Assembly: GCA_902529115.1 (NCBI GenBank)
Contig: CABZVB010000003.1
Coordinates: forward strand, 47,680 to 111,679
Direction: 5' to 3'
Source: an uncultured Balneola sp.
GTDB lineage: Bacteria > Bacteroidota > Rhodothermia > Balneolales > Balneolaceae
Length of the DNA: 64,000 nt
The stretch's first letter is position 1, and each line of letters begins with the position of its first letter. Positions 8,351 to 16,355 of the stretch are shown here, one piece after another. The notes under the pieces are model-generated. The model saw only the letters and a program-made list of their open reading frames with translations, was not told the DNA's origin and searched no databases. Made by a program: the position numbers and the translations under genes.

Positions 8351-10147
8351 ATGTTATCTTTTTTCTTGTTTGCTTATCCATATGAGAATTCGAGTATAGT
8401 CTGCCAAAAAACTCCATCCATCAGAAAGAAAAAAAATAAAAAAAGAAGATTTAATGGATTTTTTATTATCCTGATGACCTTTTTTATACTCGTAGTAAAT
8501 AGTAAATACAGCCTAGCACAATCAATCTCAGCAGATTCAACCACTCAGATAAATAACTTTGTTTCGAGTCCACAAAAGAGCGTACATACTTTTGTTCATT
8601 GGCAACAAAAAGGGCATGTTGTATTGGAGCGATATATTCAACCTTTTGCACTTTTTAATGGTGAACTGGCAGATAAAGAGCAACTAGCACAACAATTACT
8701 TAAAGTACTAGATGCCCGAGGACTGTTGGTTGTGTATTCTGAGATACCCGATACCCCTAATTATATTGATTCCCTATCTGGATTACCACAATACATTCTA
8801 TTCAACGATCTTCCTGAAGTGTACCTCCGTAAAGTTGGCTCAGAATGGTTGTTCTCCGAATCGACTATTGAACAAATACCTGTCCTCTACAGAGCTACAT
8901 TTTCTAGCACCTTAGAAGCATTTATTGATCGCTTACCCCCCGTAGCTAAAACGGAATGGATGGGATTATATGTTTGGCAGGTTATTGGTCTTTTTGTGTG
9001 GATTTTATTGGCACTCGTTATACGAAATCTTTTCGAACGTATTCTCACTCAGTATTTGACTGGTTGGACTAAAAAAACGAGAATAGAATGGGATGACTTG
9101 TTATTAGAATCGGTTCAAAAACCACTTGGTTTAGTCGTGTTGATTAGTTTCCTACTCCTTAGCTATACTAACCTCCAATTTAGTGTTAGTATTAATCTAT
9201 ACCTTTCCAAAATTCTTAGCATTTCACTATCTATTGCTAGTTTTTGGGTTATATACAATTTAATTGACGTTTTTGCAGAATACCTTACACACGTGACAGG
9301 TAGAACTGAGAATTCTTTGGATGATCAATTAGTGCCACTCGTACGCAAAACACTGCGTGTTTTTATCGTGGTTTTAGGTGTTATTGTCATTCTTCAAAAC
9401 AATGGGTACAACGTGGCCTCGCTCATTGCAGGACTTGGTATTGGTGGTTTGGCTGTTGCTCTAGCAGCTAAGGATACGCTAGCTAATTTTTTTGGATCCA
9501 TAACTATTTTTGTAGATCGTCCTTTTCGAATGGGAGATTGGATAAAAACAAGTGCTGCAGAAGGTACGGTTGAGGAAGTAGGGTTTCGTTCGACGCGAAT
9601 TAGAACTTTTTATAATTCAGTTGTTTCTGTACCTAATTCAAGCCTAGCTAACTCCGAAATTGATAACCTGGGTATGCGTGAATTTAGGCGGTTAAAAACT
9701 ATACTTAATCTAACCTACGATACCTCTCCTGAACAAATGGAAGCATTTGTTGAAGGTATAAAGGCCATAGTTAAAGCAAACCCAAATTTTCGACAAGATT
9801 ATTATGAAATTCACTTTCACGCTTTTGGGGCGCACTCTTTAGACGTTTTAGTATATGTATTTTTCTCTGTCCCAGACTGGAGTACTGAGCTACAAAAACG
9901 CCATAATTTTCTGCTAGAAATTCTTCGTTTAGCTAAAGCTCTTAAAGTAGAATTTGCCTTTCCCACCCAAACCCTTCATATCGACTCTCACATTCAAGGT
10001 AAATTGGCAGAAAGACCTTCCCCTTCGACTGACTCACTTATACATCAGATTAAATCTTTTGGTCCAAATGGTGAGAATGCAAAACCGGAAGGCTTTAAGC
10101 TTTATGAGAAAGGATCGGAAGTCAATTACGGCCCTAAAAAACCTTGA
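8351..10147 (+). CDS. Large MscS-family mechanosensitive channel
   Basis: A 598-residue exported membrane protein. It has a basic N-terminus (KKKNKKRR) before a hydrophobic signal segment ending near YSLAQ, a periplasmic domain of about 130 residues, four or five membrane helices, then the MscS pore and beta domain: LIAGLGIGGLAVALAAKD, FFGSITIFVDRPFRMGDWI and VEEVGFRSTRIRTF. The C-terminus forms the usual cytoplasmic alpha/beta vestibule, plus a polar tail of about 50 residues. MscS channels release solutes on hypo-osmotic shock. It is larger than E. coli MscS (286 residues), as in the YbdG/YnaI-like branch. The start is uncertain, and a later in-frame ATG exists at 8474. Confidence 0.85.
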   Translation: MLSFFLFAYPYENSSIVCQKTPSIRKKKNKKRRFNGFFIILMTFFILVVNSKYSLAQSISADSTTQINNFVSSPQKSVHTFVHWQQKGHVVLERYIQPFALFNGELADKEQLAQQLLKVLDARGLLVVYSEIPDTPNYIDSLSGLPQYILFNDLPEVYLRKVGSEWLFSESTIEQIPVLYRATFSSTLEAFIDRLPPVAKTEWMGLYVWQVIGLFVWILLALVIRNLFERILTQYLTGWTKKTRIEWDDLLLESVQKPLGLVVLISFLLLSYTNLQFSVSINLYLSKILSISLSIASFWVIYNLIDVFAEYLTHVTGRTENSLDDQLVPLVRKTLRVFIVVLGVIVILQNNGYNVASLIAGLGIGGLAVALAAKDTLANFFGSITIFVDRPFRMGDWIKTSAAEGTVEEVGFRSTRIRTFYNSVVSVPNSSLANSEIDNLGMREFRRLKTILNLTYDTSPEQMEAFVEGIKAIVKANPNFRQDYYEIHFHAFGAHSLDVLVYVFFSVPDWSTELQKRHNFLLEILRLAKALKVEFAFPTQTLHIDSHIQGKLAERPSPSTDSLIHQIKSFGPNGENAKPEGFKLYEKGSEVNYGPKKP

Positions 10148-10223
10148 TACGAGACTAGAAATTTTGGCTTGAGTGAGTAATCTTAACACAAAAAAACTCA
10201 TCAAAAACTATTCTGTATCCGCT

Positions 10224-10670
10224 TTATTTCTGTTCAGCGGGCTTTGCAAAAGCTTCAAAAACCATTTTTAGATCTTCCGCCACATCTTGACTCGTACGTC
10301 CTTCAATGCGATGTCGAGGAATCATTGCCTTAATTTCCCCATCAACAAAGTAAGCAAAAGAGGGTGATGAAGGCGGAAATTCACTAAAATAGGCCCTTGC
10401 GTAGGCAGTCACTTCTTTATCTTGACCTGCAAATACGGTAACCAAATGATCGGGTCTAGCTTCCGACTGCTCCAAAGCGATCCCTAAGCCTGGGCGCGCG
10501 TTTCCGGCAGCACACCCACAAACCGAATTAATAGCTAAAAGCATTGTTCCTTTATATTCTTTCATAGCTCGGTCTACATCATCCTTGGTGATCAATTCTT
10601 CAACACCTAACTGTGTTAATTCTTCTCTCATCCATGAGGTATCAGGCCCCATTCCAAATCCAAATTGCAT
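10224..10670 (-). CDS. Bacilliredoxin (BrxA/BrxB, YphP/YqiW family)
   Basis: A 148-residue thioredoxin-fold protein with the family CGC motif at residues 51-53 (INSVCGCAAGNARPG) and the downstream FAGQDKEVTAYARAYF and PSSPSFAYFVDG blocks. Bacilliredoxins remove bacillithiol mixed disulfides from proteins, restoring oxidised cysteines. They occur in Bacillota and in Bacteroidota-type bacteria. It lies 69 bases downstream of the superoxide dismutase gene on the same strand, consistent with a shared oxidative-stress role. No bacillithiol biosynthesis gene is in the window. Confidence 0.92.
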   Translation of the reverse strand: MQFGFGMGPDTSWMREELTQLGVEELITKDDVDRAMKEYKGTMLLAINSVCGCAAGNARPGLGIALEQSEARPDHLVTVFAGQDKEVTAYARAYFSEFPPSSPSFAYFVDGEIKAMIPRHRIEGRTSQDVAEDLKMVFEAFAKPAEQK

Positions 10671-10739
10671 AATCGTAGTACTTAAAGTTAAGAAAAACCC
10701 TACCCGAATATGGTAAGGTGTCTCAATGATGATCTTTAG

Positions 10740-11348
10740 TTATTTTGCAGCATCGTAATTCGCTTGAACTTGATCCCAATTAATTACGCTCCAAAAAGCA
10801 GAAATATAATCAGGTCTGCGATTTTGATAATGTAAATAATAGGCATGTTCCCAAACATCTAATCCTAAAATAGGTGTATGCCCATCCATGATTGGACTAT
10901 CCTGATTAGCGGTTGAATGCACCAGTAACTTGCCAGAACCATCTACGGACAACCATGCCCAACCAGATCCAAATCGAGTGGTCGCGGCATTGGCAAATGT
11001 CTCTTTGAACACGTCAAAACCACCTAATTCTGCGTCTATAGCCGTAGCTAAACTACCTGAGGGATTACCACCACCATTTGGCGAAAGAATAGACCAAAAT
11101 AAACTGTGATTAGCAAAACCACCGCCATTGTTAATGACAGCTTGTTGTTTATCTGCTGGGAGACTTGAAATATTTGCTAACACATCTTCAATGGAGGATT
11201 CTGCATGTGCAGTACCTTCTAAAGCTGAATTCACTTTTGTAGTATATCCTTGATGATGTTTTGTGTGATGTATTTCCATAGTACGAGCATCAAAATGAGG
11301 TTCAAGTGCATCGTACGCGTAATGAAGTTCAGGTAATGTATACGCCAT
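10740..11348 (-). CDS. sodA: Superoxide dismutase, Mn-type
   Basis: A 202-residue Fe/Mn superoxide dismutase, of normal length. Metal ligands are visible as the first His in the HHTKHHQGY region, the His in [12 protein letters not shown], and the Asp and His in [12 protein letters not shown]. The GGG block before NHSLFW and the Gln in STANQDSP are typical of manganese rather than iron enzymes. No signal peptide is present, so it acts in the cytoplasm. The start is an ATG with the usual [18 protein letters not shown] opening. Bacilliredoxin follows on the same strand. Confidence 0.92.
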   Translation of the reverse strand: MAYTLPELHYAYDALEPHFDARTMEIHHTKHHQGYTTKVNSALEGTAHAESSIEDVLANISSLPADKQQAVINNGGGFANHSLFWSILSPNGGGNPSGSLATAIDAELGGFDVFKETFANAATTRFGSGWAWLSVDGSGKLLVHSTANQDSPIMDGHTPILGLDVWEHAYYLHYQNRRPDYISAFWSVINWDQVQANYDAAK

Positions 11349-11485
11349 TTTCCTGTATTTTTAGAGGTTTTGGTTATGATAAGTGGATCTTAGACTACAG
11401 AGCACTTTAGACCCACATTTAGATACTTAGGTAAAATAAGCAATGACTGGGAAAAAAACGTTCCGTTAAATCGAGCTATTTTAGA

Positions 11486-12193
11486 TTACACGTAATGGAT
11501 CGCCATAGGCAAACCAACTCCATCTAAGGGCGGTATCTCAGGAATAGTTTTTAACCCACTCTCAATGGACTTTTTGGCTGAAAGGGCTAACACCATGGCG
11601 TCAACAATATCATCTTCCTTCACCTCTGAACGCCTATACTCTTCCTTAATGATTCGGAAAAACTCTTCGGCCAATTCACTCTCATCGATTAACAATTCTA
11701 GACGATGCCTAATGCCTTTTTTGAGGTTTTTTTTCTGAAAAATCATGCCACCATTCAACCTATTGAATAGCCATTCCGGATGACTCTCTAGAACATGCCC
11801 TACCCATCCTTCATGTTTTGCAAGTAGCTCATCCAAGACCCTGATTTTGGGTGTTATATTCCACGATTGTAGCGTGAGTTTTTTCTGAGTATAATCATAG
11901 CTTGTCATATTTGCCTCGGCATAGGTAGGAGCATATAAGGCAGGCCGTATGGGTGGGCTAAACACGCTCGAGGAGTATTCCGAACCTAGCCGTTTGCGCA
12001 ACTCTAAATCACATTGTCTTGTATAGGATTCTTCCTCTAGACCTATAGGCATATCAATGAATACCCGGTCATAATCACTAAGTGCACTCTCTAATTCCGC
12101 CTCATCTTTTAGTATTTCATAGTGCTCTTCTCCCTTATCAAAACTGATTAGAATCCAACCATATCTACAACCATCTATACCTGCAGTTTTCAT
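11486..12193 (-). CDS. DUF429 domain protein, predicted RNase H-fold nuclease
   Basis: A 235-residue cytoplasmic protein. The opening AGIDGCRYGWILISFD supplies the first conserved Asp of the RNase H-like fold. RVFIDMPIGLEEE gives the second acidic block and the C-terminal KEDDIVDAMVLALSA the last acidic pair, as expected for DUF429 predicted nucleases. No substrate is known for the family. It starts 15 bases after the end of aspS on the same strand, measured from the aspS stop, and may be co-transcribed downstream of it... the order on the minus strand is aspS upstream only if transcription reads leftward, which it does. Function remains unassigned. Confidence 0.7.
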   Translation of the reverse strand: MKTAGIDGCRYGWILISFDKGEEHYEILKDEAELESALSDYDRVFIDMPIGLEEESYTRQCDLELRKRLGSEYSSSVFSPPIRPALYAPTYAEANMTSYDYTQKKLTLQSWNITPKIRVLDELLAKHEGWVGHVLESHPEWLFNRLNGGMIFQKKNLKKGIRHRLELLIDESELAEEFFRIIKEEYRRSEVKEDDIVDAMVLALSAKKSIESGLKTIPEIPPLDGVGLPMAIHYV

Positions 12194-12207
12194 AACAGCC
12201 TTTTTTG

Positions 12208-13983
12208 CTAAGATTGAATACGTTTTAATTTTATATGCAACTCATCTAACTGCTTAACTTCTGCGAAAGCAGGAGCGTCATCCATCATACTTTGAGCTCG
12301 TTGATTTTTAGGAAATGCAATAACATCCCTTAAACTCTTTGCCTTGGTTAATATCATAATAAGTCGATCTAATCCTAAAGCAATACCTCCATGTGGTGGT
12401 GCGCCATAGCGAAAAGCTTGTAACAAAAATCCGAACTTATCCTCCGCGTCTTCCTCACCAATTCCAAGCAGATCAAACATTCGTTGCTGCATTTTAGGCT
12501 GATGTATCCGTATAGATCCACCTCCAATTTCGCTCCCATTCAATACCAAATCATACGCTCGAGCCCGTACTGCTCCAGGTTCAGTATCCATGAGCTCACT
12601 ATCCTCTACCCTAGGTGATGTAAATGGGTGATGCATGGCATGATACCTCTGCGATTCAGTGTCCCACTTAAATAAAGGGAAATCCGTAACCCAAAGAGGT
12701 TTAAATGCATTCTTGTCAATTAACCCAAATTCTTCCCCTACCATTAACCGTAGTTGACCCAATTGCTCAAGTACCTGTGGTTTTGGCCCTGCCAATAAGA
12801 ATATCAAATCGCCATTTTCTGCCTTAGAAGCAGCCACCATTTCATCAATAACAGCGTCCTTTAAAAATTTAGCAACGCTACACAAAGGACCGTCCTCCTG
12901 CATTTTAATATATATGAGTCCTCCTGCTCCAGTCTCTCTTTTAACTCGTTCGGTCCATCGATCAATGGCACCACGTCCCATCGTACCTTGCCCCGGAATT
13001 GTGAATCCAATAACGGCACCACCCTGCGAAACCGTATCGGAAAACACTTTAAACTCTGCCTTAGCAACAATATCAGAGAAATCAATAAACTCACATCCAA
13101 ACCGTAAATCAGGTTTATCGGATCCAAAGGTATTCATTGCTTTATCATAACTAATTCGTGGAAAATGGGTTACCAGTTCTACACCTATGGTTTCTTTGAA
13201 TATCCTAGAAATAAGCTCCTCGTGTATACTATATATTTGGTCCTCATCTACAAAGGACATTTCCACATCGATCTGCGTGAACTCAGGTTGGCGATCTGCC
13301 CGCAGATCCTCGTCTCTAAAACACTTGGTAATCTGGAAGTATCTATCAAACCCAGATGTCATCAGTAGCTGTTTATAGGTTTGAGGACTCTGAGGTAGGG
13401 CAAAAAACTTGCCAGGATTAACTCTACTTGGTACTAGATAATCTCTAGCACCTTCTGGTGTACTTTTCATAAGTACTGGCGTTTCTACTTCAACAAACTG
13501 CCGCTTATGATAAAAAGTGCGAATAATCTGATATGCTTTAGAGCGCATAAATAATTTTTGCTGAACTTCTGGTCTACGTAGGTCTAAATACCGGTGCTTT
13601 AACCGGACTTCTTCATTTGTTGTGATACCATCCTTAATTTCAAATGGAGGTGTTTGTGCTTCAGAATAAATCACTAAATCATTCACCACAATTTCCACCT
13701 CACCGGTAACCAATTTTAGATTGATATTCTCTTCACCTCTTGCAATGACCGTACCTTTGATTCCAATGACATACTCCGCTCGTAACTCTTCTGCTCTCTT
13801 GTGTAACACGACATCAGTTTCAGTAAATACTATCTGGGTAACCCCAAAACGGTCTCTTAAATCAATAAAAATAAGTCCTCCAAGGTCCCTGCGAGGTCCA
13901 ACCCAACCGTTGAGTACTACCTGCTGCCCAATGTGCTGCGCTGTCAGTTCACCGCAGCTATGACTGCGTTGTAATGTTTTCAT
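12208..13983 (-). CDS. aspS: Aspartyl-tRNA synthetase
   Basis: A class II synthetase of 591 residues that charges tRNA-Asp. The N-terminal OB-fold (VVLNGWVGPRRDLGGLIFIDLRD) binds the anticodon. Motif 1 lies around RSKAYQIIRTF, motif 2 is the FRDEDLRADRQPEFTQID region, and motif 3 is GIALGLDRLIMIL. The GAD insertion domain typical of bacterial enzymes sits between motifs 2 and 3. I prefer the ATG at 13983, giving MKTLQRSHSCGEL, over a TTG 18 bases upstream, because the family normally starts close to this point. The DUF429 gene begins 14 bases beyond its stop. Confidence 0.95.
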   Translation of the reverse strand: MKTLQRSHSCGELTAQHIGQQVVLNGWVGPRRDLGGLIFIDLRDRFGVTQIVFTETDVVLHKRAEELRAEYVIGIKGTVIARGEENINLKLVTGEVEIVVNDLVIYSEAQTPPFEIKDGITTNEEVRLKHRYLDLRRPEVQQKLFMRSKAYQIIRTFYHKRQFVEVETPVLMKSTPEGARDYLVPSRVNPGKFFALPQSPQTYKQLLMTSGFDRYFQITKCFRDEDLRADRQPEFTQIDVEMSFVDEDQIYSIHEELISRIFKETIGVELVTHFPRISYDKAMNTFGSDKPDLRFGCEFIDFSDIVAKAEFKVFSDTVSQGGAVIGFTIPGQGTMGRGAIDRWTERVKRETGAGGLIYIKMQEDGPLCSVAKFLKDAVIDEMVAASKAENGDLIFLLAGPKPQVLEQLGQLRLMVGEEFGLIDKNAFKPLWVTDFPLFKWDTESQRYHAMHHPFTSPRVEDSELMDTEPGAVRARAYDLVLNGSEIGGGSIRIHQPKMQQRMFDLLGIGEEDAEDKFGFLLQAFRYGAPPHGGIALGLDRLIMILTKAKSLRDVIAFPKNQRAQSMMDDAPAFAEVKQLDELHIKLKRIQS

Positions 13984-14306
13984 AAGTAATCTAACTACCA
14001 ATAAATTGAGTGAAGCAATGGACTGCTAAATATCAGTTATTTACGAATCCAAAGCGGATGCTAGTAAAGTAAATTACACATTATGTAGACGAATATCCCA
14101 CAAGAAGTTTAAATAGAAAGAATTGCTTTATTTCAATTATTAACACTCTTCTAAGTAATGTGAATACTCTAACACTCAATAGTTTTTTGAGATTGTTCTT
14201 TTTTGGTTATTTTATGTAACAATATATTCTGAACATCCATAAGTTACGCCAACCATTTATCATCAAGTTGGTAGTGCTCACATCCATTTAGCCTGGGGAG
14301 GTCTAC
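13984..14306. other. Divergent intergenic region between aspS and the response regulator
   Basis: About 320 AT-rich bases with no plausible gene. It must contain the divergent promoters of aspS and the response regulator, but I see no convincing -35/-10 pair. A strong ribosome binding site, GGGGAGG, lies about six bases before the ATG at 14307. Confidence 0.5.
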
Positions 14307-14954
14307 ATGGAAAAAATATCCACCATCATTGCCGATGGTAACGAAATATTCCGCCAAGGACTTCGATCTATCTTATCGGACTATCACTTCGATATAGTCT
14401 CGGAGATCGATAATGGTGCACTAGTCTTAAGCGCATATGAAATTGAGAAACCTCAACTATTAGTGCTCTCTTTTCAACTTCCGGAGATTTCGGGAATACA
14501 TTTAACTAACAAACTGATCGAGAAATTTCCGGAGACTCGCATACTTATATTGGCTGATGACAACAAAGAAGATACACTAAATGATTTTTTAGCCTCTGGT
14601 GCTCAAGGTCTGCTAATGAAAAGTGCAGACAGGATCGAGTTGGTAGATGCAGCTACCAAAGTAGGAGAGGGAGATACCTATCTAGGAAAAATTTATTCTA
14701 AAATGATGACTCGGGAATATCGAAAACTCACCGCTTACCGAAAATCCAAAAAAATCATTACCCGTAGGGAACGCGAGATACTACACTTACTCATACATGG
14801 AAACACTAGCACAGAGATTGCATCTATCTTGTTTATTTCTCCACGTACCGTTGACAAGCATAGAACCAATCTACTTAAAAAGCTAGACCTCAAAAATACA
14901 GCTAGCTTGGTACGATTTGCCCTAGAAAACAAAAATAATCTAGAGCACATGTAA
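14307..14954 (+). CDS. LuxR/NarL-type response regulator with degenerate receiver
   Basis: A 215-residue two-domain regulator. The receiver (residues 1-120) keeps the fold and the conserved lysine in GLLMKSAD. The phospho-acceptor position is Ser55 (VLSFQLPEISG, where the usual form is D-x-x-x-P). The N-terminal acidic pair is reduced to AD (TIIADGNEIFRQG), and the switch Thr/Ser position reads LILADD. The C-terminal domain (about 148-205) is a normal LuxR helix-turn-helix: TRREREILHLLIHGNTSTE and FISPRTVDKHRTNLLKKL. It should therefore bind DNA without classical aspartate phosphorylation. A strong GGGGAGG site sets the start. No kinase gene is adjacent. A palindrome and a terminator follow. 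Confidence 0.88.
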   Translation: MEKISTIIADGNEIFRQGLRSILSDYHFDIVSEIDNGALVLSAYEIEKPQLLVLSFQLPEISGIHLTNKLIEKFPETRILILADDNKEDTLNDFLASGAQGLLMKSADRIELVDAATKVGEGDTYLGKIYSKMMTREYRKLTAYRKSKKIITRREREILHLLIHGNTSTEIASILFISPRTVDKHRTNLLKKLDLKNTASLVRFALENKNNLEHM

Positions 14955-15044
14955 ATGCATTTCTGCTGGGTATTCGTACGTGTGACAGATCAGAAATTAA
15001 GAGCTTTAGACAGGAAGACAACATCTTCGTAATTGTTAGGCTTG

Positions 15045-15078
15045 TACGTATAAATACGCTTGTACGTATTTATACGTA
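15045..15078. repeat. Perfect 14-bp inverted repeat, possible operator
   Basis: TACGTATAAATACG (15045-15058) is exactly mirrored by CGTATTTATACGTA (15065-15078) with a six-base spacer. The ten bases CTTGTACGTA also occur twice directly (15041 and 15059). It has no T-tract, so it is more likely a protein-binding site than a terminator. It lies 90 bases after the response-regulator gene. Confidence 0.6.
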
Positions 15079-15170
15079 AGTAAATTACGTAATAAACATT
15101 ATTGAGCAATCTATTAGCAAATCCTATGTTTAGATTGCAAATGGGGTAATAGCCGTCTGTAGATGATATT

Positions 15171-15206
15171 AGCCGTCTTCCATTGAGTTGGGGACGGCTT
15201 TTTTTT
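15171..15206 (+). terminator. Rho-independent terminator after the response regulator
   Basis: AGCCGTC (15171-15177) pairs with GACGGCT (15193-15199), followed by a run of seven to eight T. A second copy of TAGCCGTCT lies 20 bases upstream (15150-15158), a short tandem duplication of the left arm. Confidence 0.8.
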
Positions 15207-15344
15207 GCTACTATGTGTTATCTAGTTTGTGTTTTTATTCAATATAACTTTTCACCTATATCGGTTGTATACACTTATAACAAATAAATGCACACCTACA
15301 TCTGTGTTTATAAAGTTAACAAATTAGCTATTTCACCCTTCTAT

Positions 15345-15470
15345 TTATTTTTTCATTTCCTTTACACTAAACTTTATTCCTATCACAATAAGTGAACCAA
15401 TTAAAAAACTCATTCCTAACTTTACAACTAAAAACCAATTAGTTGTTAACATATCACTTATGTAATCCAT
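15345..15470 (-). CDS. Small membrane protein D of a four-gene micro-protein cluster
   Basis: A 41-residue reading frame starting MDYISDML, with one strongly hydrophobic helix (FLIGSLIVIGIKF) and a basic tail (KEMKK), implying a single-pass inner-membrane protein. I do not recognise it. It follows the 62-residue membrane protein after 48 bases on the same strand. Its reality rests on its position and on the shared character of its neighbours (tiny, one helix, lysine-rich end). It could still be a chance frame in AT-rich DNA. Confidence 0.45.
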   Translation of the reverse strand: MDYISDMLTTNWFLVVKLGMSFLIGSLIVIGIKFSVKEMKK

Positions 15471-15518
15471 AGTTAGTGACTACAAATGGAATTGTAGATC
15501 GATAATTTTAATGTTGTT

Positions 15519-15707
15519 TTATTTATTTTTCCTACTATTCCCAAACCTGCTAAAATCACCCATACCATCATAATCATTTGTATCTAAATGGGAATAGTAT
15601 TGGGAATTTTTTTGATCACTTTTTTCTTCCTTATCAAAAATAAATAAACCAGAAATGAAAGTTATGATCACAATGATACCTATTATAAGTATTAAATTAG
15701 TGATCAT
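15519..15707 (-). CDS. Small membrane protein C of the micro-protein cluster
   Basis: A 62-residue protein with an N-terminal hydrophobic helix (NLILIIGIIVIITFISGLFIF, residues 4-24) and a polar, acidic and asparagine-rich cytoplasmic or periplasmic tail (YYSHLDTNDYDGMGDFSRFG). I know no family for it. Its ATG overlaps the stop of the preceding 38-residue frame (ATGA at 15704-15707), a strong sign that both are translated and coupled. No cysteine or enzyme motif is seen. Confidence 0.55.
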   Translation of the reverse strand: MITNLILIIGIIVIITFISGLFIFDKEEKSDQKNSQYYSHLDTNDYDGMGDFSRFGNSRKNK

Positions 15708-15820
15708 TTTTTTGGTCCATTGTCTTTTTCATTCAGATTACGAAATTCATAAATAGTGATTCCAAAACCAAGAATGAATAAGAAAGTGACAAAAATTCCA
15801 ATGACAAATACATTACTCAT
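15704..15820 (-). CDS. Small membrane protein B of the micro-protein cluster
   Basis: A 38-residue frame that starts MSNVFVIGIF, carries one hydrophobic helix (about residues 4-24) and ends in a charged tail (NLNEKDNGPKK). It overlaps both neighbours: its start lies inside the last codons of the 67-residue gene (15813-15820), and its stop overlaps the next start by four bases. Chained overlaps of this kind in one direction argue for a genuine operon. No family is recognised. The size and topology resemble accessory subunits of membrane complexes. Confidence 0.55.
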   Translation of the reverse strand: MSNVFVIGIFVTFLFILGFGITIYEFRNLNEKDNGPKK

Positions 15821-16016
15821 TATTTTTCCTTTCTATCTTATACTGTATCACGAGATTTTTAAGATAGTTACCGAATCCAAGCAAAGATGGAACCCATAAT
15901 CCAATAAATACACCTTCTTCTTTGTACCCGTTAAACCAAAAGTAGATTGAGACTGCCATAGACAATGCAGCTGATAATAGAATGAATATGTCTGAAGTCT
16001 TTATAAGCTTGTTCAT
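15813..16016 (-). CDS. Small membrane protein A of the micro-protein cluster
   Basis: A 67-residue protein with two predicted membrane helices (about 9-28, IFILLSAALSMAVSIYFWF, and 36-52, VFIGLWVPSLLGFGNYL) joined by a short NGYKEEG turn, and a lysine/arginine-rich C-terminus. The hairpin and the GLWVPS motif look conserved and protein-like, but I cannot name the family. It is the first gene of a four-gene, minus-strand set of membrane micro-proteins. Its upstream region is AT-rich and lacks a Shine-Dalgarno sequence. Confidence 0.6.
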   Translation of the reverse strand: MNKLIKTSDIFILLSAALSMAVSIYFWFNGYKEEGVFIGLWVPSLLGFGNYLKNLVIQYKIERKNNE

Positions 16017-16120
16017 TATTGTATTTAATTTGAGTCGTATTTTATATTATAATTCAATACCTCCAGTTTTAGTTCCGATATGTATGAAATACTCTTTGGT
16101 ATAGACTACAAGTAAATAAA

Positions 16121-16155
16121 CTAAAAAAGGCGCCCGCATGTAGTGCAGTCACCTT
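16121..16155 (-). terminator. Terminator after tRNA-Met
   Basis: Reading on the minus strand, AAGGTGACTGCA (16155-16144) pairs with TGCGGGCGCCTT (16138-16127). There is one mismatch and two wobbles around the loop CTACA, followed by a T-run. It lies nine bases beyond the tRNA. Confidence 0.7.
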
Positions 16156-16163
16156 CAAAAAAG

Positions 16164-16237
16164 TAGCGTGGGACGGAATTGAACCGTCGACCTCACGATT
16201 ATGAGTCGTGCGCTCTAACCATCTGAGCTACCACGCC
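16164..16237 (-). tRNA. tRNA-Met (anticodon CAT), elongator or Ile2-type
   Basis: A complete cloverleaf. The acceptor stem is GGCGTGG/CCACGCT with a G1-U72 wobble, and the anticodon stem-loop is CACGA-CTCATAA-TCGTG. The T-arm is GACGG-TTCAATT-CCGTC, with discriminator A and no encoded CCA. The three G-C pairs of initiator tRNA are absent, so it is not tRNA-fMet. A CAT anticodon can also mark tRNA-Ile2 after lysidine modification, and I cannot separate the two here. Confidence 0.93.
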
Positions 16238-16355
16238 AAGAATATGCTATAAAGATAAGGCTTTCCTAGCATTTACATAAAGTTTTTTCTAAAGCCTTTC
16301 CACATTCATGGCCTTAGTTTATTACCTTTCAGATATACATTAAATCATTACGATT

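Noticed and set aside
13984..14001. TTG start six codons upstream of aspS
   Set aside because: The ATG at 13983 yields the normal AspS N-terminus and the extra residues have no counterpart.
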